DNA of 64,000 bases from Ardenticatenaceae bacterium (GTDB taxonomy: Bacteria > Chloroflexota > Anaerolineae > Promineifilales > Promineifilaceae): assembly GCA_020634315.1 (NCBI GenBank), contig JACKBV010000003.1:124001-188000 (forward strand). The letters are read 5' to 3'. The translations under genes were made by a program, and so were the position numbers. A model generated the notes under the pieces. That model worked only from the letters and a program-made list of their open reading frames with translations. It had not been told where the DNA came from and did not search any database. Positions 15,559-25,500 of this stretch are shown in pieces. Every line of letters begins with the position of its first letter. The first letter of the stretch is position 1.

Positions 15559-17508
15559 TTAATTGACGATAAAGCTGGCAAGAATCTGATCGGCCGCATC
15601 CAGGTCAGCCTGCGAGAACATTTGCACAAGGATGAGCGCCAGATAGCTGCCGTCGGCCGGTTGCGCTCCAAGAACGAGGATCATGCCCCCTTCCAGACCG
15701 CTGCCACAGCCATACCAAAAATCGTATTGACCGGTGTATACGCTGTCCTGGTACACAGAGCGCCCTTCGTAGGTACAATCGCCGCTGTAATCAAAGCCAT
15801 CTAGCAGTTCGTCAACCGTCAATTCAAACTGGTTGGTAGCCCCTAAAAAGACACCGGGCGTGGTCCAACTGTTATACAACCCATTCAGATCAGGGGAGGC
15901 GGCCAAGGAGATGCCGATGGTTTCCCCATTTAGCACCCAAGGGCTGCCATCGACATCATTCCATTCGGCAGGCACGTTCATGCGCATGGCTCCGGAATCG
16001 TCGCTGATGGTGACATAGCCGGAATAAGCGCCACTGCTAGCGGTGTCCTCTGCCGGGGCTGCGCCGGCTTCGGCGGCAACATCCTGAGCAAAGGAGAAGG
16101 ATTGCTGCAAGGCATCACCGTTAAGCTGCCCTGCCAGCACTTCTTGCGTGTCAAAGCGAAGCACTTCGATGGACAATACATCTTCGGGGCCGTGTGTACG
16201 CAAAATGTCACAGTAGTCGGCCATTGTGCCATCAACGGCTAAGACCAATCCTTCGATGCGCGTGATGATGTCGCCTGCCTGAACGCCTGCTTCGTCAGCC
16301 GGGGAACCAGATTTCACCGAAGAAACCCAAATGCCTGATAAGCCTTCGCCGTTGTTGACGGCACGGCCGTTTACACCAATCGACAGATAATCATTCCCCT
16401 GCCGCAACTGTTCAATAACCGGCAAAGCCTGAGCCTGCGTGATGGCGAAGTATTGATCAACACCGGCAGCGCCCGCATAATTCACCGCCACAATTCGGCC
16501 ATCCGTCGTGACCAACGCACCCCCGGAATTGCCAGGGTTAATAGTGGCGTCATGCTGCACGACACCATCCACAGAAGCCCAATTCGTCTCGCCATTGGCA
16601 TTGGCCTTGGCGATGATGCCGCGCGTCAGCGTATATTCCGGGTCGCCAAGAGGGAAGCCCGCCGCATACACATCCAGCCCCACATCGACGCTGCCGTCAT
16701 ACCAGGCCATGAAAGGATAGCCATCGCCATCAATGTCAATCACGGCCAGGTCGGCACATTCGGAGACGCCCAAAACGCGAGCGTTGCGCGGCTCGCTCTC
16801 GCCGCCAACCCACACCTTGATCAAGGCCGCGCCGGTGACAACGTGGTTGTTGGTGACGGCAATGCCGCTGGGATCAATGATGAAGCCAGAACCACGACCG
16901 GCCGCGTTGTAGATGGTGCCGACTTCGGGATCGCGAAAGGTTCCCTGCGCCTCGATTTGGATAACGGCCGTTTTCACATCCTCCAACCCCGCAACCGCAC
17001 CCGTGGAAACGGCCGTTTCCCCCGTCGCTTCAGGGGCTGGCTCACTAACCGTCTCGGTCGCCGGTTCACTGGGCGGTTCCGCCTGCGCCGTGCCCCCACT
17101 GACTTTGAAATCCAAGGTGCGGTTCAGTTCATCATTGAGATACACATCCACCTTGTAATCGCCAGCCGGCCAGGGACCATCATTTTTCAGGTCAAAAGTG
17201 AGTGCGCTGCTGCCGCTTTCCAGTTCCACATCACTCAAATGGGTATTGGGGTCGGCACCTTCCGCGTTAACGGCCGTCCACGAAGCCTTCACCTTCGTCC
17301 CATCCGGCGCATTGCGCAGATCAACAATCAAGTAAAACGTATCTTGCGGGGCAAACGTCGTCGTCGTTTGCGTCCCGTCCGCATCTTGCGCCAACTGCGC
17401 GGCAGCAATATTGGCTGTGCTAAAATGCACCTCGCCCCCACTACACGCTGCCAACCAGACCACTAAACTCAACAATCCAACACGAACCCAAAACGTTATT
17501 TTCATCAT
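15559..17508 (-). CDS. HtrA/DegP-like lipoprotein serine protease with PDZ domain
   Basis: About 649 aa from ATG 17508 (or 17505). A lipobox WLAAC with Cys22 gives an envelope-anchored protein. An N-terminal beta-rich domain (about 40-140) and a Pro/Glu/Thr linker precede a trypsin-like domain with GSGFIID and TNNHVV (catalytic His, about residue 220), CADLAVIDIDGDG (Asp) and NPGNSGGAL (Ser). A PDZ domain (LSIGVNGRA to DIITRIEGL) follows, then a C-terminal domain of about 200 aa without a recognised match that contains several aromatics and Cys. The family degrades or refolds damaged envelope proteins. The extra C-terminal domain is unusual and may bind a specific partner. Upstream ATG 17541 would put polar residues before the signal peptide and is rejected. 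Confidence 0.85.
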   Translation of the reverse strand: MMKITFWVRVGLLSLVVWLAACSGGEVHFSTANIAAAQLAQDADGTQTTTTFAPQDTFYLIVDLRNAPDGTKVKASWTAVNAEGADPNTHLSDVELESGSSALTFDLKNDGPWPAGDYKVDVYLNDELNRTLDFKVSGGTAQAEPPSEPATETVSEPAPEATGETAVSTGAVAGLEDVKTAVIQIEAQGTFRDPEVGTIYNAAGRGSGFIIDPSGIAVTNNHVVTGAALIKVWVGGESEPRNARVLGVSECADLAVIDIDGDGYPFMAWYDGSVDVGLDVYAAGFPLGDPEYTLTRGIIAKANANGETNWASVDGVVQHDATINPGNSGGALVTTDGRIVAVNYAGAAGVDQYFAITQAQALPVIEQLRQGNDYLSIGVNGRAVNNGEGLSGIWVSSVKSGSPADEAGVQAGDIITRIEGLVLAVDGTMADYCDILRTHGPEDVLSIEVLRFDTQEVLAGQLNGDALQQSFSFAQDVAAEAGAAPAEDTASSGAYSGYVTISDDSGAMRMNVPAEWNDVDGSPWVLNGETIGISLAASPDLNGLYNSWTTPGVFLGATNQFELTVDELLDGFDYSGDCTYEGRSVYQDSVYTGQYDFWYGCGSGLEGGMILVLGAQPADGSYLALILVQMFSQADLDAADQILASFIVN

Positions 17509-17551
17509 ATGACTCCTTTCGCTATCAATGTTATTAATCATCCAGACACCT

Positions 17552-17767
17552 TTATCGCAATCCCGTTGGTGGCAAAGCTGGCGACCCGGACTCGCCAGTC
17601 ATGCGCTCTTGCAAATAATCCAACAGCTCCCCAGCCGAATGAATGCGCTGCACATCGCCCGTATCGGCAGACTGTACTTCGCCTTGCCAGGCCCACTGCC
17701 CATCCCCATCCGCCCACAGGCGAACGATAAATACTTTGCGCAACGGCCGTGTTGCCATCCTTGCCAC
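17552..17767 (-). CDS. Small conserved hypothetical protein, possible frameshift at start
   Basis: 71 aa, reading KVFIVRLWADGDGQWAWQGE, then a segment SADTGDVQRIHSAGELLDYL. It has the look of short Chloroflexota proteins with a F-I-V-R-x-W strand, a W-x-G-x-V strand and a final helix. The frame opens with GTG 17767 or ATG 17758, but the only good ribosome site (GGAGGT, six nt spacing) serves ATG 17775 in another frame. That suggests a small indel near the 5' end, close to an ACGGCCGT palindrome at 17743. Function unknown. It lies directly upstream of the protease gene on the same strand. Confidence 0.5.
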   Translation of the reverse strand: MARMATRPLRKVFIVRLWADGDGQWAWQGEVQSADTGDVQRIHSAGELLDYLQERMTGESGSPALPPTGLR

Positions 17768-18039
17768 CTTCCATTGAGGGACCTCCAGCGTTATCCGCCT
17801 TGCCGATTCCCATGCAGTTAACTTTGAGCGAGTATAAAAAGGTCATGTCGCAAAATTGTCTCTGGTCGTTGGAAGGGAGCGCGGGAATTGGTATCATTTT
17901 AATTTTGGTGAAGCATTGATGAAAGAAGGCATTACCCGTGCAGTAAATAAATTAGAAGAGTAATCACGCATGGGGACACCGCGGCATCGGGTTTTCTTTT
18001 TCCCTGCGCCGCTGCGTCTCCGCGCGAACAAATCCCAAC

Positions 18040-21000
18040 ATGAAAGCGACGCTTTTCGGTTCCCTCAATCTGGAAGATGACCAGCAACGGCCGTTTCCCC
18101 TTCCCCCCAGCGCCAACGGCCGTACCCTCCTCGCCTACCTGCTCCTGCACGCCGACCAGGCACACGGCCGTTCCCATCTCGCCACCCTCCTCGCCCCCGA
18201 CGACAGCGAAGACAAAGCACGCCGCGCCTTGACCCAGGCATTGTGGCAGATACGCCGTGCCCTGCCCGATGGCGCCATCCTCACCATTGGCGATACAGTG
18301 CAGCTAGATGGCGCATCCGTTGTGCGCGACGTCGCCGCCTTCGACGACCTCATGAACACCGCCCTCACCACCGAAACCGTGACTCCGGCACAGGCAGCGC
18401 GGCTGGCCGCAGGCGCAGCGCTTTACCGCGCCGACCTGCTCAACGATATTTATGATGATTGGGTATACCTGCCCCGCGAACAGCGCCGCGAACGGTATTT
18501 GCGAGCCTTGGAACTGCTGGCCGCCTGGGAAAAACAAAACGGCCGTTTCTCCGCCGCCCTCGACTACATTCTCAAACTAACCCAAACCGACCCCCTGCGT
18601 GAAAGCGCCCAGCGCGAAGCACTGCGCCTCTACGCCGCCCTCGACCGCCCCCAGGCCGCCCGCCAACATTACGAACAATTCCGGCGCTACCTGCACGCGG
18701 AAATGGGACTGCCCCCCGACCCGCAAACCAGCCAACTAGCCGCCGCTATCGCCAATGCCGAACAAGAGGAAACGGCCGTTTACCTGCCCACCACCGCCAC
18801 CACAACCGCGTACGCCCTCAGCGACGCCGCCCGCATGCCCATCATCGGCCGCGAAGTAGAACGCGGGCAATTGGTGGCACAGCTCAATCGGCTCAACCAG
18901 GGACACGGCGGGCTTGTCTTTCTCAGCGGCGTGCCCGGCGTGGGCAAAAGCCGCCTGCTGCAAGAGTTAGCCCGCGATGCCGAATGGCGCGGATTGGCCG
19001 TTGCCTGGGGAAACGGCCGTGAACTAGACGCCATGCCCCCCTACACCCTCTTCCGCGAAGCCCTCGGCAGCCTGCTCACACCGCTGCGCTGGCAGCAGTT
19101 ACGCGCCCTGCTCGACAACTATTGGCTCAACCTCGCCCAACCACTCCTCGCCAACACCGATCCATCAGCCCCCCATTCACAAACACCGCTTCACGATTCA
19201 CGGCATGCAGACCACGACCATCTCGAAGCGCTCAGCCGCTTGCTCCTCGCGCTCGGCCAACTGCGCCCCCTGCTGCTCATTTTGGATGATGTGCAGTGGG
19301 CAGACACAGCCAGCCTGGAAGCATTGATTTACCTTTCGCACCGATTACGGCAGCAGCCGTTGCTGGTTGTGCTCGCCTTTCGCAGCGCCGAAGCCAGAGC
19401 AACCCCCGCCATCTGGCAAAATCTGGACGCCCTCGATGCAACCGGGCTGCGCCTGCGGCTGCAATTGTCACCGCTAACCGCCGAAGACACGGCCGAATTT
19501 ATCAACCAGGGACTTGGGCTGCGGCAAGACGCGCCCATCTTCTCGCAGCGCCTCTATGCCGAAACAGAAGGCGTCCCCCTGCTGCTGCTCGAAAGCCTGC
19601 GGCTGCTGCACGACGAAGGGCTGCTTTACCGCAATGAGCGCGGCGAATGGCACACCCCATACGACACAAACACGGCCGATTATGCCGAACTGCCCCTCTC
19701 ATCAGGCTCCCCCTCCACCACCCTGCTCCTGGAGCGCCGCCTGCGCCAACTGCCCCCGGCCGCACAACAAACCTTGCAGCTGGCAGCCGTCCTGGGACGT
19801 GACGTGCAGTTTGCCTGGCTGATCGCCGCTGCCCGATTGGTGGCCTCTGATTCCCTGCCACAAACCGAGATTTTGGCCGCACTCAGCCTGCTCGTACAGC
19901 GGCAATTTCTGCAAGAGACGCCGCAGTCATACCGTTTCAGCCATGACAAAGTGCGCGAGAGTGTCTATGCGCAAATTCCACCGGCAAAGCGCCGCGCCTA
20001 TCATTGCGCCATCGCCGCCGTTATCCGCGCAGAAACGGCACAGCAAAGCACGGCCGAACACATCTCCCAAATTGCGTACCATTACCGCCAGGGCGAGCAG
20101 TGGGCGGACGCGCTGCACTACACGCTCCAGGCCGCCGGGCAGGCGCACCGTCTTCATGCGCTGACGGCGGCGCTAGATGGCTATGCCGCCGCCCGGCAAA
20201 TTTTGGAGCAGCAGCATCCTTTACCTATATATGAAGCGGATCAGATGCGCTACCGCATTCTTGTTGCGCGGCAACCGCTGCTTTTCCTGACCGGGCAAGC
20301 CGCGCAGCAAGCCGTAGAGTTGGCCGCTTTGCGCCAATTGGCGCACCGTTTGCCTGATCCGGCTCAGCAAGCAGATATTTTGCTAAAAGAGGCGGATTTT
20401 ATGGCGAAAGTGCGTGCCGAACAGGCAACGGCCGTTACCCTCGCCCAGCAAGCCCTCACCCTGGCCGAACAACACAACCTCCCCCGCCGCGCCGCCGAAG
20501 CATGGAGCGTCATCGGCGAAGCGCGGCACGTACAAGGCGCTTACCAGGAGAGCGCCGCCGCTTTGCAGCAAGCCGTGACAATTTGGGAAACGCTTGGCGA
20601 TTCTCCCCAGGCGCTGCTGGGCGCGTATTTACAGCTGCTTTACAGCGAACGGATGAACGGCCGTTGGGCAGAAGGCAAAGCCTTAGCCCAGAAATTAATC
20701 ACCCTGGCCCAGGCCGCCGACGACCAGATGACCCAGGGCAATACCCATGTGGCGTTAGCCAGTTTTTACATCGACCAGGGTGATTATCAGGCGGCGGAAC
20801 GCGCATATAACGCCGCGCTCGCCATCTTTCGCCGCATTGGTGCGCGGCTGCACGAGGCGCGTGCGCTGGCAAATTTAGGCTACACGCATTGGGCGCTGCG
20901 CCATTACGGGCAGGCGATTGAGATGAAAGAAGCGGCGCTGCTCATTTTCCGCGAACTGGATAACCAGAAAAGCATCCTGCTTTCTTACTTAAATCTCGCC

Positions 21001-21924
21001 GCCTTGTACTATGACGTGGGGCAAATGGCGCAAGGGGCGGCGTATACGGCGCAAGGATTGGCCTTGGCGCAACAGTTGGCGCTGCCAAATTATTCGCTGG
21101 CGCTGTCTCTTGGGCGGGCACAGGCGCTCATCAGCCAGGGGATGCTGGCCGAAGGGGCGGCTATTTTGGACGAGATAGCGCCTTTGGCAGAGGTGGAAGA
21201 AGAGCTGCACACGCGGGCTGGATATTGGGCGGCGCGGGGAATGTGGTTGGGGGAAAACGGCCGTTTCGCGCAAGCCGCCGCCGCTTTTGTCCAGGCCGCC
21301 GATCTGTTTACGCAGGAAGGGTACACCGATTTTGTGACCGCCATGCGCTCGTTCCAGGCATTTGCCCTGTGGCACATGGGCGAGCACGAACAGGCGCTGG
21401 CTCTTTCTACCCAGGCCATGGACACGCTGGAACAAACCCCCGGCGGTGAATTCATCGCCGAAATCTATTGGCATCACGCACAAATCCATTCGCACCTTTC
21501 TCCTGCCACGCACACCCTACAAAAAGGGTATACGCTGCTGGCGCAGCAGGCAGATTCTTTGCCGGATCCGACCTGGCAAGAGGCGTTTTGGGCACGGCCG
21601 ATTCACCGCGCAATGCGCACAGCCTGGCAAGCGACGCATTCGCAATGCGTGCGCGTGTGGCTGCCAAGAATGGAGACGCCTGTTGCCGGGCGAACGGCCG
21701 TTTCGCAGCGCATTGCAGTTGAATGGACACCCATCCACCCGGACGACGCGCAAATTTCGGACAAGGTCGCCCGGCGGCGACAGCAAATCATGCGGCTGCT
21801 GGCCGAAGCAGAGAAGCAAGGCGCACGCCCAACTATCGCCGATCTGGCAGCCGCCCTCGGCAGCAGCCAGCCCACCATCAAGCGTGATCTGGCAGCTTTG
21901 CGCCAGACAGGCGATTTGACATAA
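18040..21924 (+). CDS. BTAD / AAA ATPase / TPR transcriptional regulator
   Basis: 1294 aa, cytosolic. Residues 1-100 form a winged-helix OmpR-like domain, about 105-245 the bacterial transcriptional activator (BTAD) domain (YRADLLNDIYDDW). From about 267 an AAA/STAND ATPase starts with IIGREVERGQL, Walker A GVPGVGKSR (about 300) and Walker B LLLILDDVQWAD. Residues about 650-1200 are TPR-like helices (GDYQAAERAYNAALAIF and similar). The last 50 residues are an HTH (IADLAAALGSSQPTIKRDLA), giving DNA-binding domains at both ends. These SARP/AfsR-like proteins switch on target promoters after ligand or partner binding to the TPR part. It is cotranscribed with the next gene (13-bp gap). The target is unknown. 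ATG 18040 lacks a good ribosome site. Confidence 0.85.
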   Translation: MKATLFGSLNLEDDQQRPFPLPPSANGRTLLAYLLLHADQAHGRSHLATLLAPDDSEDKARRALTQALWQIRRALPDGAILTIGDTVQLDGASVVRDVAAFDDLMNTALTTETVTPAQAARLAAGAALYRADLLNDIYDDWVYLPREQRRERYLRALELLAAWEKQNGRFSAALDYILKLTQTDPLRESAQREALRLYAALDRPQAARQHYEQFRRYLHAEMGLPPDPQTSQLAAAIANAEQEETAVYLPTTATTTAYALSDAARMPIIGREVERGQLVAQLNRLNQGHGGLVFLSGVPGVGKSRLLQELARDAEWRGLAVAWGNGRELDAMPPYTLFREALGSLLTPLRWQQLRALLDNYWLNLAQPLLANTDPSAPHSQTPLHDSRHADHDHLEALSRLLLALGQLRPLLLILDDVQWADTASLEALIYLSHRLRQQPLLVVLAFRSAEARATPAIWQNLDALDATGLRLRLQLSPLTAEDTAEFINQGLGLRQDAPIFSQRLYAETEGVPLLLLESLRLLHDEGLLYRNERGEWHTPYDTNTADYAELPLSSGSPSTTLLLERRLRQLPPAAQQTLQLAAVLGRDVQFAWLIAAARLVASDSLPQTEILAALSLLVQRQFLQETPQSYRFSHDKVRESVYAQIPPAKRRAYHCAIAAVIRAETAQQSTAEHISQIAYHYRQGEQWADALHYTLQAAGQAHRLHALTAALDGYAAARQILEQQHPLPIYEADQMRYRILVARQPLLFLTGQAAQQAVELAALRQLAHRLPDPAQQADILLKEADFMAKVRAEQATAVTLAQQALTLAEQHNLPRRAAEAWSVIGEARHVQGAYQESAAALQQAVTIWETLGDSPQALLGAYLQLLYSERMNGRWAEGKALAQKLITLAQAADDQMTQGNTHVALASFYIDQGDYQAAERAYNAALAIFRRIGARLHEARALANLGYTHWALRHYGQAIEMKEAALLIFRELDNQKSILLSYLNLAALYYDVGQMAQGAAYTAQGLALAQQLALPNYSLALSLGRAQALISQGMLAEGAAILDEIAPLAEVEEELHTRAGYWAARGMWLGENGRFAQAAAAFVQAADLFTQEGYTDFVTAMRSFQAFALWHMGEHEQALALSTQAMDTLEQTPGGEFIAEIYWHHAQIHSHLSPATHTLQKGYTLLAQQADSLPDPTWQEAFWARPIHRAMRTAWQATHSQCVRVWLPRMETPVAGRTAVSQRIAVEWTPIHPDDAQISDKVARRRQQIMRLLAEAEKQGARPTIADLAAALGSSQPTIKRDLAALRQTGDLT

Positions 21925-21937
21925 ATGGCAGGGTAAG

Positions 21938-22594
21938 ATGACACGACAAAACCGGGTTACGCCTTTTGGCGAGATTGTCGCGCTGCCTCTGCGCGGGCAA
22001 TTCATGGGCAATCGAGGCATTTTGCATGATGCGCGAGGGGAAATTATACGGCCGTATCAAAGCAAGGCGTGGATTATCTGCGTGCTGGCATTCAAAGGGA
22101 GACGCCTGCCTCTGATGCAGCCGGGCCATTACACCCAACTTTTCTTCTTCGATGAAGCTGTGGCTTTGGCAGCTGGGCATCGCCCTTGTTTTGAGTGCCA
22201 GCGTGCGCGTGCGCAAGCCTTTCGTGAGGCATGGCTGGCGGGAAATCGCATCGCCGCCAACAGCGGCAAAACGCCAATAAGCCAGATTGATGCGCTGCTG
22301 CACGCGGAGCGGCTGACAAATGACGCGGCCTTGCGCGATAAACGGAAACGAACGTATACGGCCGTTCTCGACAACCTGCCCAATGGCACTTTTGTGGCCG
22401 CCGCAGCAACGGCTTATCTCGTTTGGGAGGATGCGCTGCTGCCCTGGTCGCCAGGTGGATATGGGGCGGCACAGAAACGGCCGTTTGCCCAGCCCATGAC
22501 CATCCTGACGCCGCCTTCGACGGTACGCGCCTTGGCCGCAGGATATGTGCCTGTGGTAAACCTGAATCGGGTAGAGACGCGCTACGATGATTGA
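21938..22594 (+). CDS. Conserved hypothetical protein with single CxxC
   Basis: 218 aa, no signal peptide. It begins MTRQNRVTPFGEIVALPLRG, continues with GNRGILHD and HYTQLFFFDEAVALAAGHRP, then CFECQRARAQAF, which gives one CxxC and a His-rich approach that could bind a metal. I recall proteins of this pattern (NRVTPFGE...GHRPC-x-x-C) as a conserved family of unknown function, but cannot name a domain. It starts 13 nt after the BTAD regulator, likely the same transcript, and overlaps the 3' end of the convergent cyclase gene by 13 bp. Confidence 0.7.
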   Translation: MTRQNRVTPFGEIVALPLRGQFMGNRGILHDARGEIIRPYQSKAWIICVLAFKGRRLPLMQPGHYTQLFFFDEAVALAAGHRPCFECQRARAQAFREAWLAGNRIAANSGKTPISQIDALLHAERLTNDAALRDKRKRTYTAVLDNLPNGTFVAAAATAYLVWEDALLPWSPGGYGAAQKRPFAQPMTILTPPSTVRALAAGYVPVVNLNRVETRYDD

Positions 22595-25500
22595 TAAACA
22601 GCCAGGCGCTCCTGATAACGGCTGGCGGGCATCCGCTCATAAAGCTGCTGGTAGAGACGCATGGCCTCTTGCCGGTAGGCGACGGCCGCCGTTGGCTGGT
22701 GCTCCTTTTGGATTTGCCAAAGGGCATCCAGCAGCTGTGCTTTTCGCTCACGGGCTTCGTGATTCTCTTCGGTGGCGGCGGCCAGCAGTTGGGTTAATTG
22801 CGTAACGGCCGTTGCCGGGTCCGTCTCAGCCAAACAGCGTGCCGCCATAAATCTGGCAAAAAAGATGAATTTATCTTGCTTAATTTGCTCGGCCAGAGCC
22901 AACAGTTTCTCGCTGGCAGCGGCAGCTTCAGCCGTGCGGCCTTCGCGCCAAAAAGTCTCCATTCTCGATTCTGAAAAATGCACACGCCAATAGGGAACGT
23001 CCAACTCGTCGGTCATAGCCAGGGCTAATTGGTGATAATGATGGGCGGCGGCGTAGTTGCCTTGCAAGGCATAGGTGCTCGCAATATTGTTTTGGGCACT
23101 AGACATAATCAGCGGCGCACCCAGTTCAGTTGCCACAGCCAGCGCTTGTTCATAATAAGCCAACGCGGCGGTCAAATCGCCCTGATCTTTGTAAACCACA
23201 CCGATATTGTTGAGGGAGTTAGCCAGCCCCTGCCGATGGTTTATCGCTTCTTGCAAACGCCTGGCTTCGAGATTGGCGGCCAGTGAACCGGCTAAATCGC
23301 CATCTTGCCAACGGATAACGGCCGTACTGTTCAAGAGACGCGCCAACTCGCGTTGATCGCCGACAGCTTGCAGAGCGGCACAAGCTTGCTCGTGGCAGGC
23401 CAACGCGGCGGCAACCCGGCCGTGCATGTGCTCTGCCACGCCGATATTGCCGAGAATGATCCCCAATTGGCGCTGGTCGCCCAATTCCTCGGCCAACTGT
23501 TTGGCTTGAAGGCTAACCGCCAGGGAGCGCACCTTGTCGCGTCGCCGCCACAACACTTGCCCCAAGTAAGTGCGCAGCACGCACGCCATGTGCCGGTCGC
23601 CAATGGCGTTATTTTCCGCAATGCCGCTTTCGAGTAAATCAATTGCCGCCTGATAACGCCCCATGTTGTACAAGACTTCTGCTTTGCGGCGCTGAATATG
23701 CAGCGCTTGAACAGGCGAGATTGGCGCTGCCAGCAGTTTGTCGTAGAGGGTAACGGCCGTTTCATTGGCATACTGGTCGGCAGCATAATCAGCCGCTTTT
23801 TCCAGGTAAAGCAGCGTTTCCGTCTCGGCGCCGGCCTGCTCGTAATGGTACGCGAGATGGCCGTAATACGGAGCCAGGTCATCCTGGTAAATGTGCTGGT
23901 AAGCCTGTGCCGCCAAATGATGGCTTTCACGCAAACGGGCGTGCAGCTGCATCTCATAGGCAGCCTGGCGCATCAAGGCATGTTTGAAAATATACTCAAT
24001 TTCGGAAATGGCCGTCCAGATGGCCGCCTGGGCGGCCGCCTTCAACCAGCGCGGCAAACGCGTCTCTGCCAACAGCATCTGCTGCAAAATATGGGCATCA
24101 AACTGAAAGCCGAGGACTGCCGCCGTCTGCACAACTTCTTTGACGGGCAGCGGCAGCCGATCCAGGCGGGCGATGAGCACACCGGATATGGAGGTGGGAA
24201 TGTCGGCCAGGGTGTCGCCTGTTAAGTCGTATAAGATGGGGGAAACGGCCGTTTCCCCAACCGTCAATTGCCCCCGTTCCTTGAGGCCCAAACATAGCTG
24301 CTCAACAAAAAAGGGATTGCCTTCCGTTTTTTCAGTCAGGAAATCCACCACCTGGTCGGTCACGGCACCACCAACCACCTTCTCGGCCAGGCCATGTATC
24401 CCTGCCCGATTCAGATCATGCAAATCCAGCGTCGCGATAGGCTGACCGATGACCAACTCCGGTTTGACCTGCCTATCCCCATCCAGATAACGGCTGGTTC
24501 CGACAACAGCCAGCGGGAATGAGTCCACATTGTGCGTGAGCGTTTGCAGCAGTCGCCGCGAATCCTCATCCAACCATTGCAAATCATCCATGAAAAGAAT
24601 GACGGGTTGCAGCAGGCTCAAGCCCTTCACAAAAGCCTTAAAGGTGCGCAGCATATTCTCGAAACGCAGGCGGGAGTCAAGTTGTGTCCACAACGCGCCC
24701 GGCTCCGGCAAATTGAGCATTCCCGCCAAAATGGATTGACTGCGCCGTAATTCGTCGCCGATCGCTTCCTGGCGCGGATCAGGGGCAGCCGCCAACTGCG
24801 TCAGGAATTGATCAAATTTGGCGGCAAACGCGTGCTGGTTGGCGGTTGGAGCAGCCGCCGACGATTGGTTAAAGAAATTAGCCAGGCACTCTTTGAACGG
24901 GTTGAGCGATTGGCGCAAAAGTTCATCACAAGGGCAAAAGAGCCATTGCGCCTGGGCCGCCGTTTGCTGTTGCAGCTCATAAAGCAAGCGTGTCTTGCCA
25001 ATGCCTGGTTCGCCATAAACAACCAACAAACCGGCAAAGTGGGCGCTGTGTAACGGCCGTAAAAATTGCTGCAATTGCGCCAGTTCTTGCTGACGCCCAA
25101 CCAACTCGCCTTGATAGATGAAGGCAGAAGCCGATTGGCGTCGGTTTAGCAAGGCGTAAGCTGGTTGTGGCCCGTCAAATCCTTTTAGCTGCCAGTCGCC
25201 AATTTTAGCGACATGAAAAGCGGCATTTCCCTCAATTTGGGCCGCTTCGTCGAGGCAAATCTCATCCCATTCGGTTTTGACCATCAGGCGAGCGGCGAGC
25301 GAGACGCCACGGCCGTAACAAGAATGTTCACTTTGCCAGGTGCCGCCAACACGCCCGGCGTACATTCGATGGTAGGTGACACCGGCGCGAAAATGGGGCG
25401 CACTGGCGTCGTTTGTGCTCATTGTCGCCTGCTGCTGGTCAAGCGCCTGGCGTAAATCGAGCAGGCAGTCCAACGCCCGCACAATATTGTTTTCGTAACT

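Noticed and set aside
13187..17466. Several long plus-strand frames over the beta-helix and protease genes
   Set aside because: They are shadow frames from codon bias; their compositions are Arg/His/Gln-rich and they lack start signals.
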